A stretch of DNA of 64,000 nt. It comes from Dreissena polymorpha. Lineage: Eukaryota; Mollusca; Bivalvia; Myida; Dreissenidae. Below the pieces are notes generated by a model. That model saw nothing but the letters and a program-made list of their open reading frames with translations, was not told the DNA's origin and searched no databases. The translations under genes were made by a program, and so were the position numbers. Positions within the stretch are counted from its first letter, which is position 1. Each line of letters starts with the position of its first letter. The stretch lies in assembly GCF_020536995.1 (NCBI RefSeq), contig NC_068362.1:3559173-3623172 (forward strand), written 5' to 3'. Of this stretch, positions 1 to 12,207 are shown in pieces.

Positions 1-352
1 ATTTAAATACATTTTTACATGATTTCGATCCCCACCATGTAGACAACAGCAAACGTAATAAAGAGTGTAACACAGCGATCAATACCTGTCTGGGCGGACG
101 TCGACATCTTGACCATCACGCGATTACCCCCTCTGAAAACGTTCTCGTTACATCGTTAGAAACAAGAGGTCTCCGTACCGACCGACCATTCGACCGATTA
201 AATTACCGACGCAAGGTAACATACCACCTCTTCATCAAAGGGGGGCATAACATGGCAAGTAACAAGACATATGAAAGCAGGAGATATTATTATTTTGCAC
301 TGACCTTTCCTTCAATCTACATCAAAGTACGTTTCAAGATAATCCTGTTTTA

Positions 353-823
353 GGGTGCAGAATCAACGGGGTTTTCAGGAATTTACACAAGGGATGTAAA
401 CACAGAATGTAAACACACTGTTAAGAACTTTATTTTTGCAAATATCTCAAGCTATTTAAATTCATTTGCAAAACACGTAAGTGCATAAAAGACAGTTTTT
501 CTTGCAGTGTGTGCCGATATCTTAAGGTATAAGAATAAATCATTGAATACGTCTGAAACCGGTGACAAAGTTTCACGTTGCGTGAAGCATAATCGTGCAG
601 TACACATGGATGTTTAACAAGAACACAGGCTTATTTAAATAAAGTAATGCTGACGTATTTCACATTGCCATAATCAGCATAGAAATCTGTCTTTTATGCA
701 CTAGTTGAAATTTTTAAGAAACAATGTTTAAAAAAGTTATTTGGAAAAAACAGCACTTACCGGCGTGTTTACATCCATTAACGTTTAATTGGGAACTCAA
801 CAAAGTCACGTGATCCTGCACCC
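353..823. mobile_element. hAT-like non-autonomous TIR element, copy 1
   Basis: The ends are inverted: GGGTGCAGAATCAACGGG on the left and the complement of GGGTGCAGGATCACGTGA on the right. The flanking 8 bases (ctgtttta and tggtttta) agree at 6 of 8 positions, consistent with an old 8-bp hAT-type target duplication. A shorter relative lies at about 14769-15092 in copy B and an inverted copy at 36517-36950. There is no coding capacity. Confidence 0.6.
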
Positions 824-3490
824 TGGTTTTAGTTTTCAAAATATGTACCTGCGCTTAATTTATATACAAAAATAAATAAGGGAAATTACTATATAAATAT
901 AGAAGCAAGAGTTATAGTTCTTTTGCAATGCACAGACCCTAAATGATATCTACCTACGTAATACCTACCTTTTTGGGTTCAACTTGATATCTCTTCATAT
1001 TTTACTCTACAGACACAGTTTGTGTATACCATTAAACAAAGGCAATTAATCTAAAAATATGGACCAAATAGCTATGGCTCTTGTTCATTACAATACCGCC
1101 CGCACCTCTATCATCTACAAATAGCAAATCCATGTGTCAATAGTTCCAAATGAATACCTATTATAGCTGTATAGTAATGCTCCGAACAAAAATGCGATGG
1201 CCCTTAGTAAGGACGACAAACGGAGAAACCTGAATTCAATTTACCCCTCCACCACCACCCCCATCTCCAACTCCACCCCGCCCATCTTGCCACTTTGCGT
1301 TAACTACCAAAAAATACATGAAACACGTAATTTAATATGTTATTCTTTGTTGTGAGTTACAATTCGCTTAATAAACACACAATTTCAATCGTTGCATATA
1401 ATTATCGCAAAAAATACGCCGCGAAAAAAATCTGAAAATGATGTTGAATATATATGTCATTTAAATGATTTCTAAGTGCAATTAGGTGAAAATATGTATC
1501 AACAGATCATATTTTATGTATACTTGACTTAACGATAACCTATTTATAACATAAGATTACGATAACAAATAGGCAAACTGCATTAATCAATTTAATTCGA
1601 AAGTCGCTTAATTCACACATAGCACAGCTATTGCTAATAGCTGATCCATTAAAATAATAATAACGATCAAATAAACTTAACAACAACAGAATAAATGTTA
1701 TAATAAGCACAAATCAATGTTTTAAGAATTTAGTTCATGCATATAAATGGCAAGGCTGACAATTATATACACTGATTTAATTGTGACAAAACATTGACAG
1801 ACGATTGAGTTCTAGTCAGCTTAATCGACACTTCGTTTATTGCAATAAAACAATACATCATGATCATGTTTATAGCTGTAATTGACCGCATAATTAAGTA
1901 AATGGCATATATGCGCAGCGACAATATACATTTCGATGACGTTAATATCCGTACTTGTAATAACAAAAATAACCTCGGTTAATTTTTTTGGCGTTTTTTG
2001 TATAAAATTTTTGCATCAGTAGTGGTCACATTAACAACCATTCCCTTATACGAACCTTGTATGAAATCTTATCTTAGCATTCAAACGCATACAACAACAA
2101 CAACAACATTTATTTCGGCAATTAAGCTACAAATAAGCTTCTAGCCTACAATTTGATAAAGCAAATGGTAATTCTTCATACATCATAAAAACGAAAAGAA
2201 AATGTCAGTTATGTTTACGTTTAGTATGTACTTTTTGATTTTATAACATAAGCGTAAGTGTAAAAATATCACCTTAGCATTGTGCAATCCATTTGCACGT
2301 GCCGACCTCGCAATGACTGCGATTGTTCACTTCGTATTCATCATACCACAGGCTATTGGTATTAGCTGCTACCCCCCCCCCCCCCCCCCCCCCCCCCCCA
2401 CCACCACCCCCACCCCCATCTGCTCGCCTCCTACTAAAACCCTAAAATTGCCAATTTATTATACACAAGACAATAAACTGTGTATAACACAAATTATTAT
2501 TGTTAACTAATATATGTTCATGAATTTTACCAATAGTGTCATACCTCGACTAGTTATCGAGTTATGCTCGGGGCTAAACAGTCATGACTGATAACGGAAG
2601 ATAAAGTTAACATACAGTCAAAGTGTATTTAATCATTTCATGCGGCAAATACAGTCGATATATGAGCGTATCATACTGCCATTGCTAAGAACTGAAACAT
2701 AACAAATAACACAATAAATTATAAATATACAATTAACAATAGTAATAAAAATGCATATAACACGTCAAAATCAATTTCATGGGAATTACGTTCATGCCCA
2801 TACAATAATACAACATAGTCTTAGATACAATAACTAATTTTAATAGAAGTAAGTTTCAACCATGTGGCAGTAATCATGGCAATTTGATAGTCGATTATTG
2901 TTAATGCATATAATTATATAGTCTCTTATAAATAATATTATGATTGGTCGCATACATGTAACTGTGCTTTTTATATGTATTTTAATTGTATATGTATTGC
3001 GAATGAGACTTTAATAAAATATTGAATTGATGCCCAAGAAGATTATTATACATAATACCAATTACATTGTAACGTAATAAATTCAAGTTAACTTAAACGA
3101 CAGCATGATAATTGCTATAAAACAATTTATCATTTAGATATGTATGGTACCCGTTGTCAAATATTATACAATAGTAATACGTATTTCTAACACAAACAAT
3201 TCATTCGGTAACTTATTGAATGTTCTTCTTCATCTTTAACGCAGTGGTCATTAAATTTTATGGTCCATTTTTGTATATGCAGCTTTACTTACAAATTCAT
3301 ACGTCTTGAAAATCGAAAACAATTCAGAAACGTATGCGTTCATAATGTATTTAATGGTCAAATTTTGACCTAAAAGCAAGTGTGAAAATAACACCATCGC
3401 AACATGCAATCCATTTGCACATACAGACCTTAAAATTACTGCAAATGTTCACAGTGTATTGGTTCTACTTATTGCGTTGAAATTGCCATA
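824..3490. other. Non-coding DNA 3' of the ZIP gene
   Basis: AT-rich DNA shared with copy B at 15092-16077 and 20973-23040. It contains a run of about 27 C at 2373-2399 followed by CCACCC repeats. I see no ORF with family resemblance on either strand. Confidence 0.6.
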
Positions 3491-3507
3491 TGCTGTCATA
3501 AACCGTG

Positions 3508-4713
3508 CTAGTCATTGGTCATAAGGCGCACAAGTGCAATAAGTACAAATCCGATAAAGCTAAACATAATTGTCAGCAATTCTGGATCTTGTGCGCCCAA
3601 TTCCCGAAATAGAATCTCGAAAAACGTCACAAACAGGAAAGTCCCTGTGGCAATTCCTTGCAGAACCGCAGAAACGGTCTCCCTTGCGGTGACGTCATCG
3701 GAACTATTTATAGCTTCGCCGATAAGGATTCCGATCGGACTAATAATGGCCAGGAATACAATAACAAACACGGCTTTCTTTGCGGATGCGAGTATCTCCA
3801 AAGACTGGAGGCCAATTGTGAAGAATACTAGACACTTGTGTAGAGCAACAGCTCCAAGAAGCTGCCAAACCTTGGACGATTTTGTCATCAGTCCTATCGC
3901 CAGACCATCGAAAATCATATGCAGTGACAAGGCAACCATTAAGACAATCCCTCGTATTTTCAAACGTCTGATGTCATCTGCGTCAATGTCTAAAGCGCTT
4001 CGAATGACATCGTGTGTGCTTGGCTTTACGTCAACTTCCGGAGACGCTTTATTGCGAATAATGATCCGGTCACTGTTGTAGAACACGACTTCCGTCTGAA
4101 ACGGCGTCCCATCACGTGACAACCCACTTCCGGCGTAAGGATTGATACCAGATTTGTCTAAGGATTCGTCCACAGTGCCATATGTGTGGTAGGTTAAATC
4201 GTCAGCGTATGAGGAGTCTTCGAATTCGCTATGTACTAGAATCTCATTGCCTTTGTCTTTGACATCGGCGCTGTGACCAATTCCGTTGCATTGTATTTTG
4301 TTTTTCTCTTTTTCCTCTTTGTGTGGCGCTTGTGGCTTTACTGCGTTGGAAGTTGAGCCCAAAATTGGACTCTTTTCTTGGGGCTTTTTCTTCGGTGAGC
4401 AACACATATGGGAGAAATGCTCAATAGCCAATATCAAGAACAGGCCAACACATAAAAGTAGTTCAGTTAAAGGGTATTCAGTATGATAATTGTAGTGTTC
4501 AAGCGCATTTTCCATAGCCTCGCGCGCTTCCGGCAAAAGATTCAAAAGTAATACTCCGCCTGAAAAGCAGTTCATCAGACTGACTGTGCGTTTTAGCTTA
4601 CCGGAATTTTCGAATTTATTAATCAGACACTTGACCATCAAAATCGACAAAGTTCCACTTAAAATGGATAATCCAAACAAAATAAACAAACTTGCAATCT
4701 TGCTGGAATCCAT
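3508..4713 (-). CDS. ZIP-family zinc transporter (SLC39A1/2/3-like), intact copy
   Basis: Predicted Zn2+ (possibly also Fe/Mn) importer of the ZIP/SLC39 family, moving metal into the cytosol across the plasma or an organelle membrane. The single exon encodes 401 residues with about eight membrane segments (roughly 5-30, 45-63, 84-100, 254-276, 284-303, 313-335, 347-370, 379-398). A long hydrophilic loop (about 104-250) carries scattered His. TM4 has HMIFDGLAIGL (His265, Asp269), where vertebrate ZIP1-3 as I recall them have HxxxEG. TM5 has ALHK (His292), and TM7 has GTFLFVTFFEIL, a ZIP1-3 hallmark. The start is the first Met of the conserved block and lies just before the first hydrophobic stretch. 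The length fits the roughly 300-400 residues usual in this subfamily. No intron is needed. A pseudogene copy lies at 23056-25609 and a 5' relic near 13009-13200, same strand. Member-level assignment within SLC39A1-3 is not possible by eye. Confidence 0.9.
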   Translation of the reverse strand: MDSSKIASLFILFGLSILSGTLSILMVKCLINKFENSGKLKRTVSLMNCFSGGVLLLNLLPEAREAMENALEHYNYHTEYPLTELLLCVGLFLILAIEHFSHMCCSPKKKPQEKSPILGSTSNAVKPQAPHKEEKEKNKIQCNGIGHSADVKDKGNEILVHSEFEDSSYADDLTYHTYGTVDESLDKSGINPYAGSGLSRDGTPFQTEVVFYNSDRIIIRNKASPEVDVKPSTHDVIRSALDIDADDIRRLKIRGIVLMVALSLHMIFDGLAIGLMTKSSKVWQLLGAVALHKCLVFFTIGLQSLEILASAKKAVFVIVFLAIISPIGILIGEAINSSDDVTARETVSAVLQGIATGTFLFVTFFEILFRELGAQDPELLTIMFSFIGFVLIALVRLMTND

Positions 4714-5547
4714 GGCTATCGCCCGATTTCAAGAGATGTTGTTTATCCACAAACGCACAAATATATTAATATCGGTTAATCTTCGCGCACATACGTTTAT
4801 TGAATCACACAACCTTAATTGTAATTACGAACATCCACTGCAAGTTAATGTCATTACGGACACGACTGCGGTTTTTGTATCAACAACTGAATATTGTTAA
4901 ATCGTTCCTGCAAATCACGGTAATTCACCACCATCGAAAACCATAGCGTTGTTTGGGCGACGTTTGATTAACTGAGACGAATGACTTTCGAACGTTACAC
5001 AAGTTTTTTTAATAACGTGTATTTGTCTTCAATTAGAAAATAGAGTAAACACTTTCATTCAGTTAGCCCGATTTCAAAGTTATAAATATTAAAGCTTAAT
5101 TTCCTTCACGTGAAGCAAATATTTCGTACTGCACACTTCAATGCGTATTATAAAGATAATCCATCATAATGAGCAGTTGTTAACGTCAACGTTTATTAAC
5201 TAGCGTGTTTACGTTTATGTATAGCAGTTAAGATTATTCGTCTCCATCACTGGTTAAGTTTAACTAAATTGAACGTAATCAGATAAAATTACACATTCGA
5301 CATCAATTATCGTATATGGCTTTTCGTTATCAAACATATGACAGTGTTTCTGTTATATTCAGTTGTTTAAACGCAGTGTATTAACATGATAAATACGTAA
5401 AAACTGTATTCGGAACGTTATTATGGTCGGTGATGTTCTACGCATGTTAAATGATAATGATAAGAGTTGGTATTCGTGCTGGATATGGAATGAACATTCA
5501 AAATTTGGTGGCAATTGTATTGTATTGTATTATTATGTATTGTAATG
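4714..5547. promoter_or_regulatory. 5' flank of the ZIP gene, shared with copies B and C
   Basis: The upstream sequence is conserved in copy B (about 25610-26420) and partly in relic C (about 13430-13620), with identity falling away from the gene. No TATA box or metal-response element can be asserted with confidence. This is the place to look for the promoter. Confidence 0.35.
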
Positions 5548-6268
<721 letters not shown>

Positions 6269-7587
6269 CATGTATACATCTTTTATATATGATTTCACAA
6301 CGCCTGAGTAAGACCAACTGGCTAATGACATACCGGATTTGCGAATATTTCAAAATGCATCAACATTACTTTTGCCTAGCTACAATCCGTTTTTATTGCA
6401 TGTTATATCGGATTTAACTCATTGAAATCGCATTTGAAGCAATGGATACAATTGCCTACATTGCTACAGACTTTAAGATATAAAAACAACGTAGTGTTAA
6501 TGTTCAAAGGCAAACGTATGTGTCGTCCTTAAAATGAAATAATATTAACATAAAAATAAGACGATTCATACAGTCGATTCCAGCGTAGTTATACAAACAA
6601 ATAAAATATTACTTAAAATATCAAATAAATTCAAATAAATGCACATCCCGTTTAAGCTGTGACAAAATCCCGGAAATACGTAATAATTTACTGCGGTGGT
6701 TATTACTCTACACATTCGTGTCGGACTTAATTTGTTGACAATATACACTCATCAGTATATGCCCTGTAGCCGTCAAACCAGTTAATACATAAGAAATATG
6801 TAGGTAAAACCACAATAAATGAACTGGTTATTTGTTGATGTTTAAGTCGCACCGTGACGAATATTTGTGGTGGGATAACATTTTCTGAAACAAAAATACT
6901 TCCTGTGCTTAACAGAGATATTACTTTTGTGCATATCTGAAAATTCGGAAAGTACACTGATTAAATGTGTAAAGTTAAACCTACGACGAATAACTGTTAT
7001 ACTTGTACACAAAATGCTTGTTTCCGTCACAAACCATGACATTGCATTTTTGAATTGGAATACCATCAAACGAATGTCAGTGGTTTATTTGTGATAAGTT
7101 CAGTAAATCTTAGATCAGTACAGTTTTCAAATTTGACTAACACTTAAATTACTCATCCCTTTTTTATGCACTGCATTTGATAATTGTTCAATATCAAACC
7201 ACGTGCGTCGAATAATAGTTCTAAACATGTTATTTGATACATTTATTTCAAGATATAAAATCTTTGCCTATTTATATAATTTATTATTATAACTAAATTT
7301 GTAACAAGTTTAATTTTTTTGACGTATATTGAATTGAGCGTTGTTGTATTCATTACATTTTCTATTGTTTGTGTTATTTGTATTGCTTGAAATTCCCATC
7401 GTCGCATCACGAAATATTTGTATGAGTTTTTTATTAAGACTATTACTATACTTTATTACCCTAGGCCATTCAATACAATTCCTTCACATATACCTACTTA
7501 TATTATAAATTACTCTTAATAAATGTGTTATAGTTACCGATACCAATTCATTAATACAACTAGAAATGGCGCGGCAGAGGCCGACGC
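6269..7587. other. Non-coding; includes the right part of copy A
   Basis: Bases 6756-7030 match copy B on both sides of its TTAA element. The single TTAA at about 6841-6845 is the empty target site of the element at 26776-36344. The rest is unannotated AT-rich DNA. Confidence 0.5.
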
Positions 7588-8759
7588 GTATCCCCACGCC
7601 GAATGTTTGACCTAGGTGTGCCCCAGGGTTGGTAATGGGGCCATGCATAGCTGAGATTGACCGTATTGTCATAAGAGAAGTTCATCATCAATTAGAAGTG
7701 AATTGGTGTAGAAATGAAGAAGTTATAGTAAAAGGCAATTTTGGGTGGGTGTGACATATGTGGGCAGGGCGCCCCAGGGTTGGTAATGGGGCCATGCATA
7801 GTTGAGATTGACCGTATTGTCATAAGAGAGGTTCAGTATCAATTTGAAGTGAATCGGTGTAGAAATGAAGAAATTATAGTAAAAGGCAATTTTGGGTGGG
7901 TGTGGTCTATGTGGGCGGGGCGCCCCAGGGTTGGTAATGGGGCCATGCATAGTTGAGATTGACTGTATTGTCATAAGAGAAGTTCAATATCAATTTGAAG
8001 TGAATCGGTGTAGAAATGAAGAAATTATAGTAAAGGCAATTTTGGGTGGGTGTGGTCTATGTGGGCGGGGCCCCAGGGTTGGTTATGGGAACATGCATAG
8101 TTGAGATTGACCCTAATGTCATAAGAGAAGTTCAGTATCAATTTGAAGTGAATCCGTGTAGAAATGAAAAAAATATAGTAAATGGAATTTTTTGGTGGGT
8201 GTGGCCTATGTGGGCGGGCGCCCCAGGGTTGGGATTGGGGCCATGCATAGTTGAGATTGACCCTAATGTCATAACAAAAGTTCAGTATCAATTTGAAGTG
8301 AATCCGTGTAGAAATGAAAAAATTATAGTAAATGGAAATTTTTGGTGGGTGTGGCCTATGTGGGTGGGGCGCCCCAGGGTTGGGAATGGGGCCATGCATG
8401 GTTGAGATTGACTGTATTGTCATAGGTGAGGTCCAGTATCAATTTGAAGTGAATCGGTGTAGAAATAAAGAAGTAAATGTAAAATAACCTAAAAAAATGA
8501 GTGATAATTTCTGACGCGGCCCCACCCCAACCCCTATAACTTTTGACCCAGGGGTCAGATCAAAATTCCAAATAGTGCACCGTCGCACATATGCTCATAG
8601 CTACCATGTGTGTAAATTTCAAGGTTCTAGTGCTTTTAGTGTAGGAGGAGATAGTGGCCAGGACGGACGGACAGACGGACGGACAGACGGACAGACGGAC
8701 GGACGGACGGCGGAGATCACCACAATATCCCCACCTTTTTTTCAAAAAGCGTGGGGATA
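7588..8759. mobile_element. Pearl/Helentron-like element with internal tandem repeats
   Basis: The ends are 11-bp inverted repeats: TATCCCCACGC at 7588 and GCGTGGGGATA at 8749-8759. Inside are about six tandem units of about 150 bp, with the gttgagattga core recurring near 7650, 7801, 7952, 8100, 8250 and 8401. A unique segment and a GGAC/AGAC tetranucleotide tract (8662-8711) follow. At the right end TATCCCCAC (8726-8734) pairs with GTGGGGATA (8751-8759) to form a 3'-terminal stem-loop. Tandem core repeats plus a tetranucleotide tract are the known layout of bivalve pearl elements, and a 3' hairpin with short terminal inverted repeats is known for Helentrons. The element is non-autonomous and has no transposase. 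Confidence 0.7.
7600..8478. repeat. Tandem array, about six units of 150 bp
   Basis: This is the internal repeat block of the pearl-like element. The first and last units are the most diverged and the inner ones are nearly identical. Short frames running through it on both strands are by-products of the repetition. Confidence 0.9.
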
Positions 8760-9500
8760 ATTACCACGATATAAACCACATAAGTATAAGTCGGCTACAT
8801 AATTCAAGTACCATGATAGAAACCACAAGATTATCAGTTGGCTACATAATGCATAAAATCGCTTTAACAGTGGTTTCACATGGCAGGGTTTGTTACTAAA
8901 CATAGGCCGCTGTTCTGCTTAATGTCCATAAATGGGTGCAACCTTGCCTTCACTCTGGATCAGCAGACGATTGATTGCATAAAACAATATACATGTATCC
9001 TACGAAGGATTCCGGAGATAGTCGATGTATCACGATTGTGTTGTTAAAGCTGTCATTGTGTTATCGTATTTACATATATATGAAGTGGCAATGTATCGGT
9101 CAAAGTTTGCTGTTGTCGATGAGCAACGCTTATCGTCTGAACGCATTATCTTAAATGATTATGTAAACTCTAGGGTTAATCGGAAAACCCGGGTATTTTC
9201 GCAACGCAATACATTAAAGAGAATATTGACGTAAGACATTTTTCTGCTTAAGGATCGAATATTCAATTACATGTACTTGTGTTTATAAGTGTTTACTGCA
9301 ACACACACTTAAGAAAACGACAGTGATCTCGTATTTAAAATAAGTACGTGTCACCGTTTGTTTATTTTATCTTTTTTATTTAGGTATTTTTAGTATTGGC
9401 ATGTTGACCCGCAACAATTAAATTGTTTGCTGTAGTATGGCAAAGCATTTGTTGTGCTTAAATAAGATAAGTTTATTACAGTACAGCTCACGCAAAACCA
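8760..9500. other. Non-coding; holds a marker segment shared with copy C
   Basis: Bases about 8952-9035 (ctctggatcagcagacgat onward) match 13962-14037. This suggests the duplicated unit extends this far from the ZIP gene. Nothing else can be identified. Confidence 0.45.
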
Positions 9501-9561
9501 AAAAAATCCGCGGACACACTCTTTTGTTTCCGAAATTACTCCGCATCCACAACGAGTATTC

Positions 9562-9675
9562 CCTCGGCATCATGCCGAGGCTCTCCGCGATAATTAGCGG
9601 AGTTACGCCGCGTCTGTTCCTGCCTCGGCATCGATCCGCGGCATCACGCCGCGTTTTTACACGCGGCGGTTCGCC
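9562..9675. repeat. Cluster of GC-rich palindromes
   Basis: Three compact inverted repeats lie in GC-rich sequence unlike the surroundings. CCTCGGCATCATGCCGAGG (9562-9580) is nearly perfect, CTCCGC...GCGGAG spans 9583-9602, and CGCGGCatcacGCCGCG spans 9637-9653. A related ACGCGGCGG motif follows at about 9661. I do not recognise the family. Confidence 0.7.
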
Positions 9676-9777
9676 TAAAAAAATACAAATATTTATTATA
9701 TACTATAACAAATGTTAAATAATTTTTAAATAAACGATTATGAGAAACAGATACTAATAATACGTTGATATGTTTAT

Positions 9778-9809
9778 GTAGTAGTAGTAGTAGTAGTAGT
9801 AGTAGAAGA

Positions 9810-9880
<71 letters not shown>

Positions 9881-9926
9881 AAGAAGAAGTAGTAGTAGTA
9901 GAAGAAGTAGTTGTAGTAGTAGCAGT

Positions 9927-9957
<31 letters not shown>

Positions 9958-10021
9958 GCAGTATCAGTAGTAAGTAGTTAGTAGTAGTAGTAGTTAGTAG
10001 TAGTAGTAGTAGTAGTAGCAA

Positions 10022-10099
<78 letters not shown>

Positions 10100-10171
10100 A
10101 AGTTGTAGTAGCATTAGCAGCAGCAGCAGTGGCCGCAGTAGTAGTATTAGTAGTAGTAGTAGTAGTAGAAA

Positions 10172-10260
<89 letters not shown>

Positions 10261-10432
10261 TCAGTAGCAGTAGCAGTAGCAGTAGAAGAAGTAGTAGTAG
10301 TAGAAGTAAGTAGAAGTGGTAGTAGTAGTAATAGTAGCAGTAGTAGTAGCTGTAATTATAATAGTAGTAGTTGTAAGTGTAATAGTATTTGTAGAAGTAG
10401 TAGTAGCAGCAGCAGCAGCAGTAGAAATTAGT
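9778..10432. repeat. (TAG)n compound trinucleotide array
   Basis: A second TAG/GTA array with interspersed AGC, GAA and ATT triplets. Poly-Leu, poly-Ser and poly-Val frames are artefacts of the repeat. Confidence 0.95.
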
Positions 10433-10899
10433 GTGCTAAATGTTTTTCGGGTTGCTAATGTTGTCGCTAATGTGATGCTGTTTTTGTTGTTGCTGTTATC
10501 ATTATTATTGTCACGTTGTATACTATTACATTTAAATGACTGATGCTGCTAGGGACGCCTGGGAACAATCTCAAGCCAATGAAACGTAATAAGTTGAAAC
10601 AATTGAAATCAATTGTAGACCAATACATTTCATAGTTTCATGAACTAAGATTACTTTATTCAAGATTATATCTGTGGTCAAAATTGCAAACAGGGGAGTT
10701 TATCAAATTTGTACATTGACAATCATTGACAATGATTGTACATTAACACCGCCTTATCACTTTCAGATAGCCTTAATAAACTATTTATGCCTAGTGGACT
10801 CTTCCATCCTTCTAAATTGGATTAATTTATTTCCAAAATTAGGGATGTCTAGTATATTAATTTCTATATTTAGAATATTTCTAACAGAAATTCCTTAGA

Positions 10900-10966
10900 G
10901 CAAACAGCGCAGACCCTGATGAGACTCCGCATCATGCGGTGTCTCATCTGGGTCGACGCTGTTTGC
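10900..10966. repeat. 67-bp hairpin repeat (foldback MITE-like)
   Basis: GCAAACAGCG at the left pairs with CGCTGTTTGC at the right. The arms continue inward (AGACCC with GGGTC, GATGAGAC with GTCTCATC, CCGCAT with ATGCGG), leaving almost no loop. I associate this compact foldback with bivalve genomes, but that is recollection. Confidence 0.8.
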
Positions 10967-11032
10967 CAAGGCCTTTTTTTTCTATATATATGCTTGCCTG
11001 AAAATGTGAATATAATAAAAACAATTGAGCAC

Positions 11033-11235
11033 GGTTATCCGAGTGTTCTAAGCGATAGACTTTTACTCCAGGGGCCAGTGGTTCGATCCCAGTAGAGGGT
11101 TCCTTTTGTCTTTCTTTAATTTTCGTCTTGTTTTTTACTGGAGGTTTTTAGAACCTATATCTATTTTTATCAATCTATAGCATTAAATGACAAACTTCAA
11201 TACATGCCAAAGTCTGTTAAAATGTTCCTAAAATA
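11033..11235 (+). mobile_element. tRNA-derived SINE/MITE copy
   Basis: A tRNA-like head has A-box-like tccgagtgttctaagcg and B-box ggttcgatccc. The tail (ttttttactggaggtttt ... gccaaagtctgttaaaatg) matches the right half of the TTAA element at 12208-12716. Its left half is different or lost. Confidence 0.6.
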
Positions 11236-11594
11236 AGTGAAAATTTGGCTTTTGAAACAATGTAGTACGTCAGACAGTTTATTTATTCTGCATAGTATTT
11301 ACTTTACTTACATAGTTCTTAACCTAAATAAAGTCGATCAAAGAAGTGTAACTATTTTCCCCAATGATTATTACCATATGGATTCACTCCCTTGTTATGA
11401 AACTCTGTAAGAGTGTATATATTTTCATGTTTAGCAAAAAATGATGGCCCTTTTAGCTGATTTTTTAAAAGAAAGAGCCAAATAGTAAAAAATAGAAATG
11501 TACAGAAATTAATGTTGGTGTTGTTTTTGTTTTTTTGTTATGTTTCCAAAATTGAAGCTCCTTTTCCGCATCACCGAAATGTTGGTTTAGTTTA
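11236..11594. other. AT-rich non-coding DNA
   Basis: I see no gene or repeat structure here. Confidence 0.4.
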
Positions 11595-11795
11595 AACACG
11601 TTTATTTAAGCTCGATTGCATCGCAAGCCCCCGGCTAAATGAAACACTCTCGAGTTCTTTTCCTCGGCCTAGAACCAGTACTTGGTGTCTTTGGGAGAGA
11701 TCTTAAGATCGCGCCACTTGTGGGGATTGAACCCATGACCTCATGATCGCTCTGAGGACACCATTTACATTACGCGACGGCGACCTCAACTGTTA
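11595..11795 (-). mobile_element. tRNA-derived SINE (minus strand)
   Basis: On the minus strand a tRNA-like head runs from gaggtcgccgtcgcg through a B box near gggttcaatcccc. A body with ctggttctaggccgagg follows. A second, more diverged copy on the same strand is at about 13255-13430 (agaaccagtattcgacgtc and gatcgaaactgtgacctcc on the plus strand). Confidence 0.55.
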
Positions 11796-12203
11796 AAAGT
11801 GAAATGCTAACAGTGATTATACCCGCCCTCCGACGTAAAGCAACAGGGAAGCTATAGCAATATACTTCGTCCTTTCGTTTCCGATCTATATTCCCTAAAC
11901 CCGTTGGCAAGTTTTCATTTCACTCTCTCATCTTTGAAGGGTTTAAGGCATGACTCAGGAAGGATTGTCATGCTACGTGGCTAAAGTGTTAGGTTCTTCA
12001 AGAAGAAGTGCAGAAGGCATGAGTCAATCACGCTGGTAAAAGGTCAACGGTCAAGATCACACATCAAGTTCAAAAGTTAGCGCCGCAATTTTCCTGTCTG
12101 CTAAATAACTCCTGACCAGTTTTCAGGGGTTTTCATTAACCTTGGCTACGAAATTAATGTCATTGAGACGTTGTGCAAACGGCATGAGTCAGTAACGTAA
12201 GGT
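11796..12203. other. Non-coding, probably old repeats
   Basis: The motif ggcatgagtcagtaacg recurs in varied form (about 11948, 12017 and 12181), suggesting degenerate repetition. There is no ORF of note. Confidence 0.35.
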
Positions 12204-12207
12204 TTAA

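Noticed and set aside
3515-4081. 188-codon plus-strand frame opposite the ZIP gene
   Set aside because: It is the antisense shadow of the intact ZIP coding sequence, and the minus strand has the family motifs.
7723-8423. Repeated glycine-rich and His/Pro-rich frames
   Set aside because: They run through the 150-bp tandem units on both strands and follow the repeat period.
8560-8760. Frames with RTDGQTDGRTD-type repeats
   Set aside because: They come from the GGAC/AGAC tetranucleotide tract of the pearl-like element.
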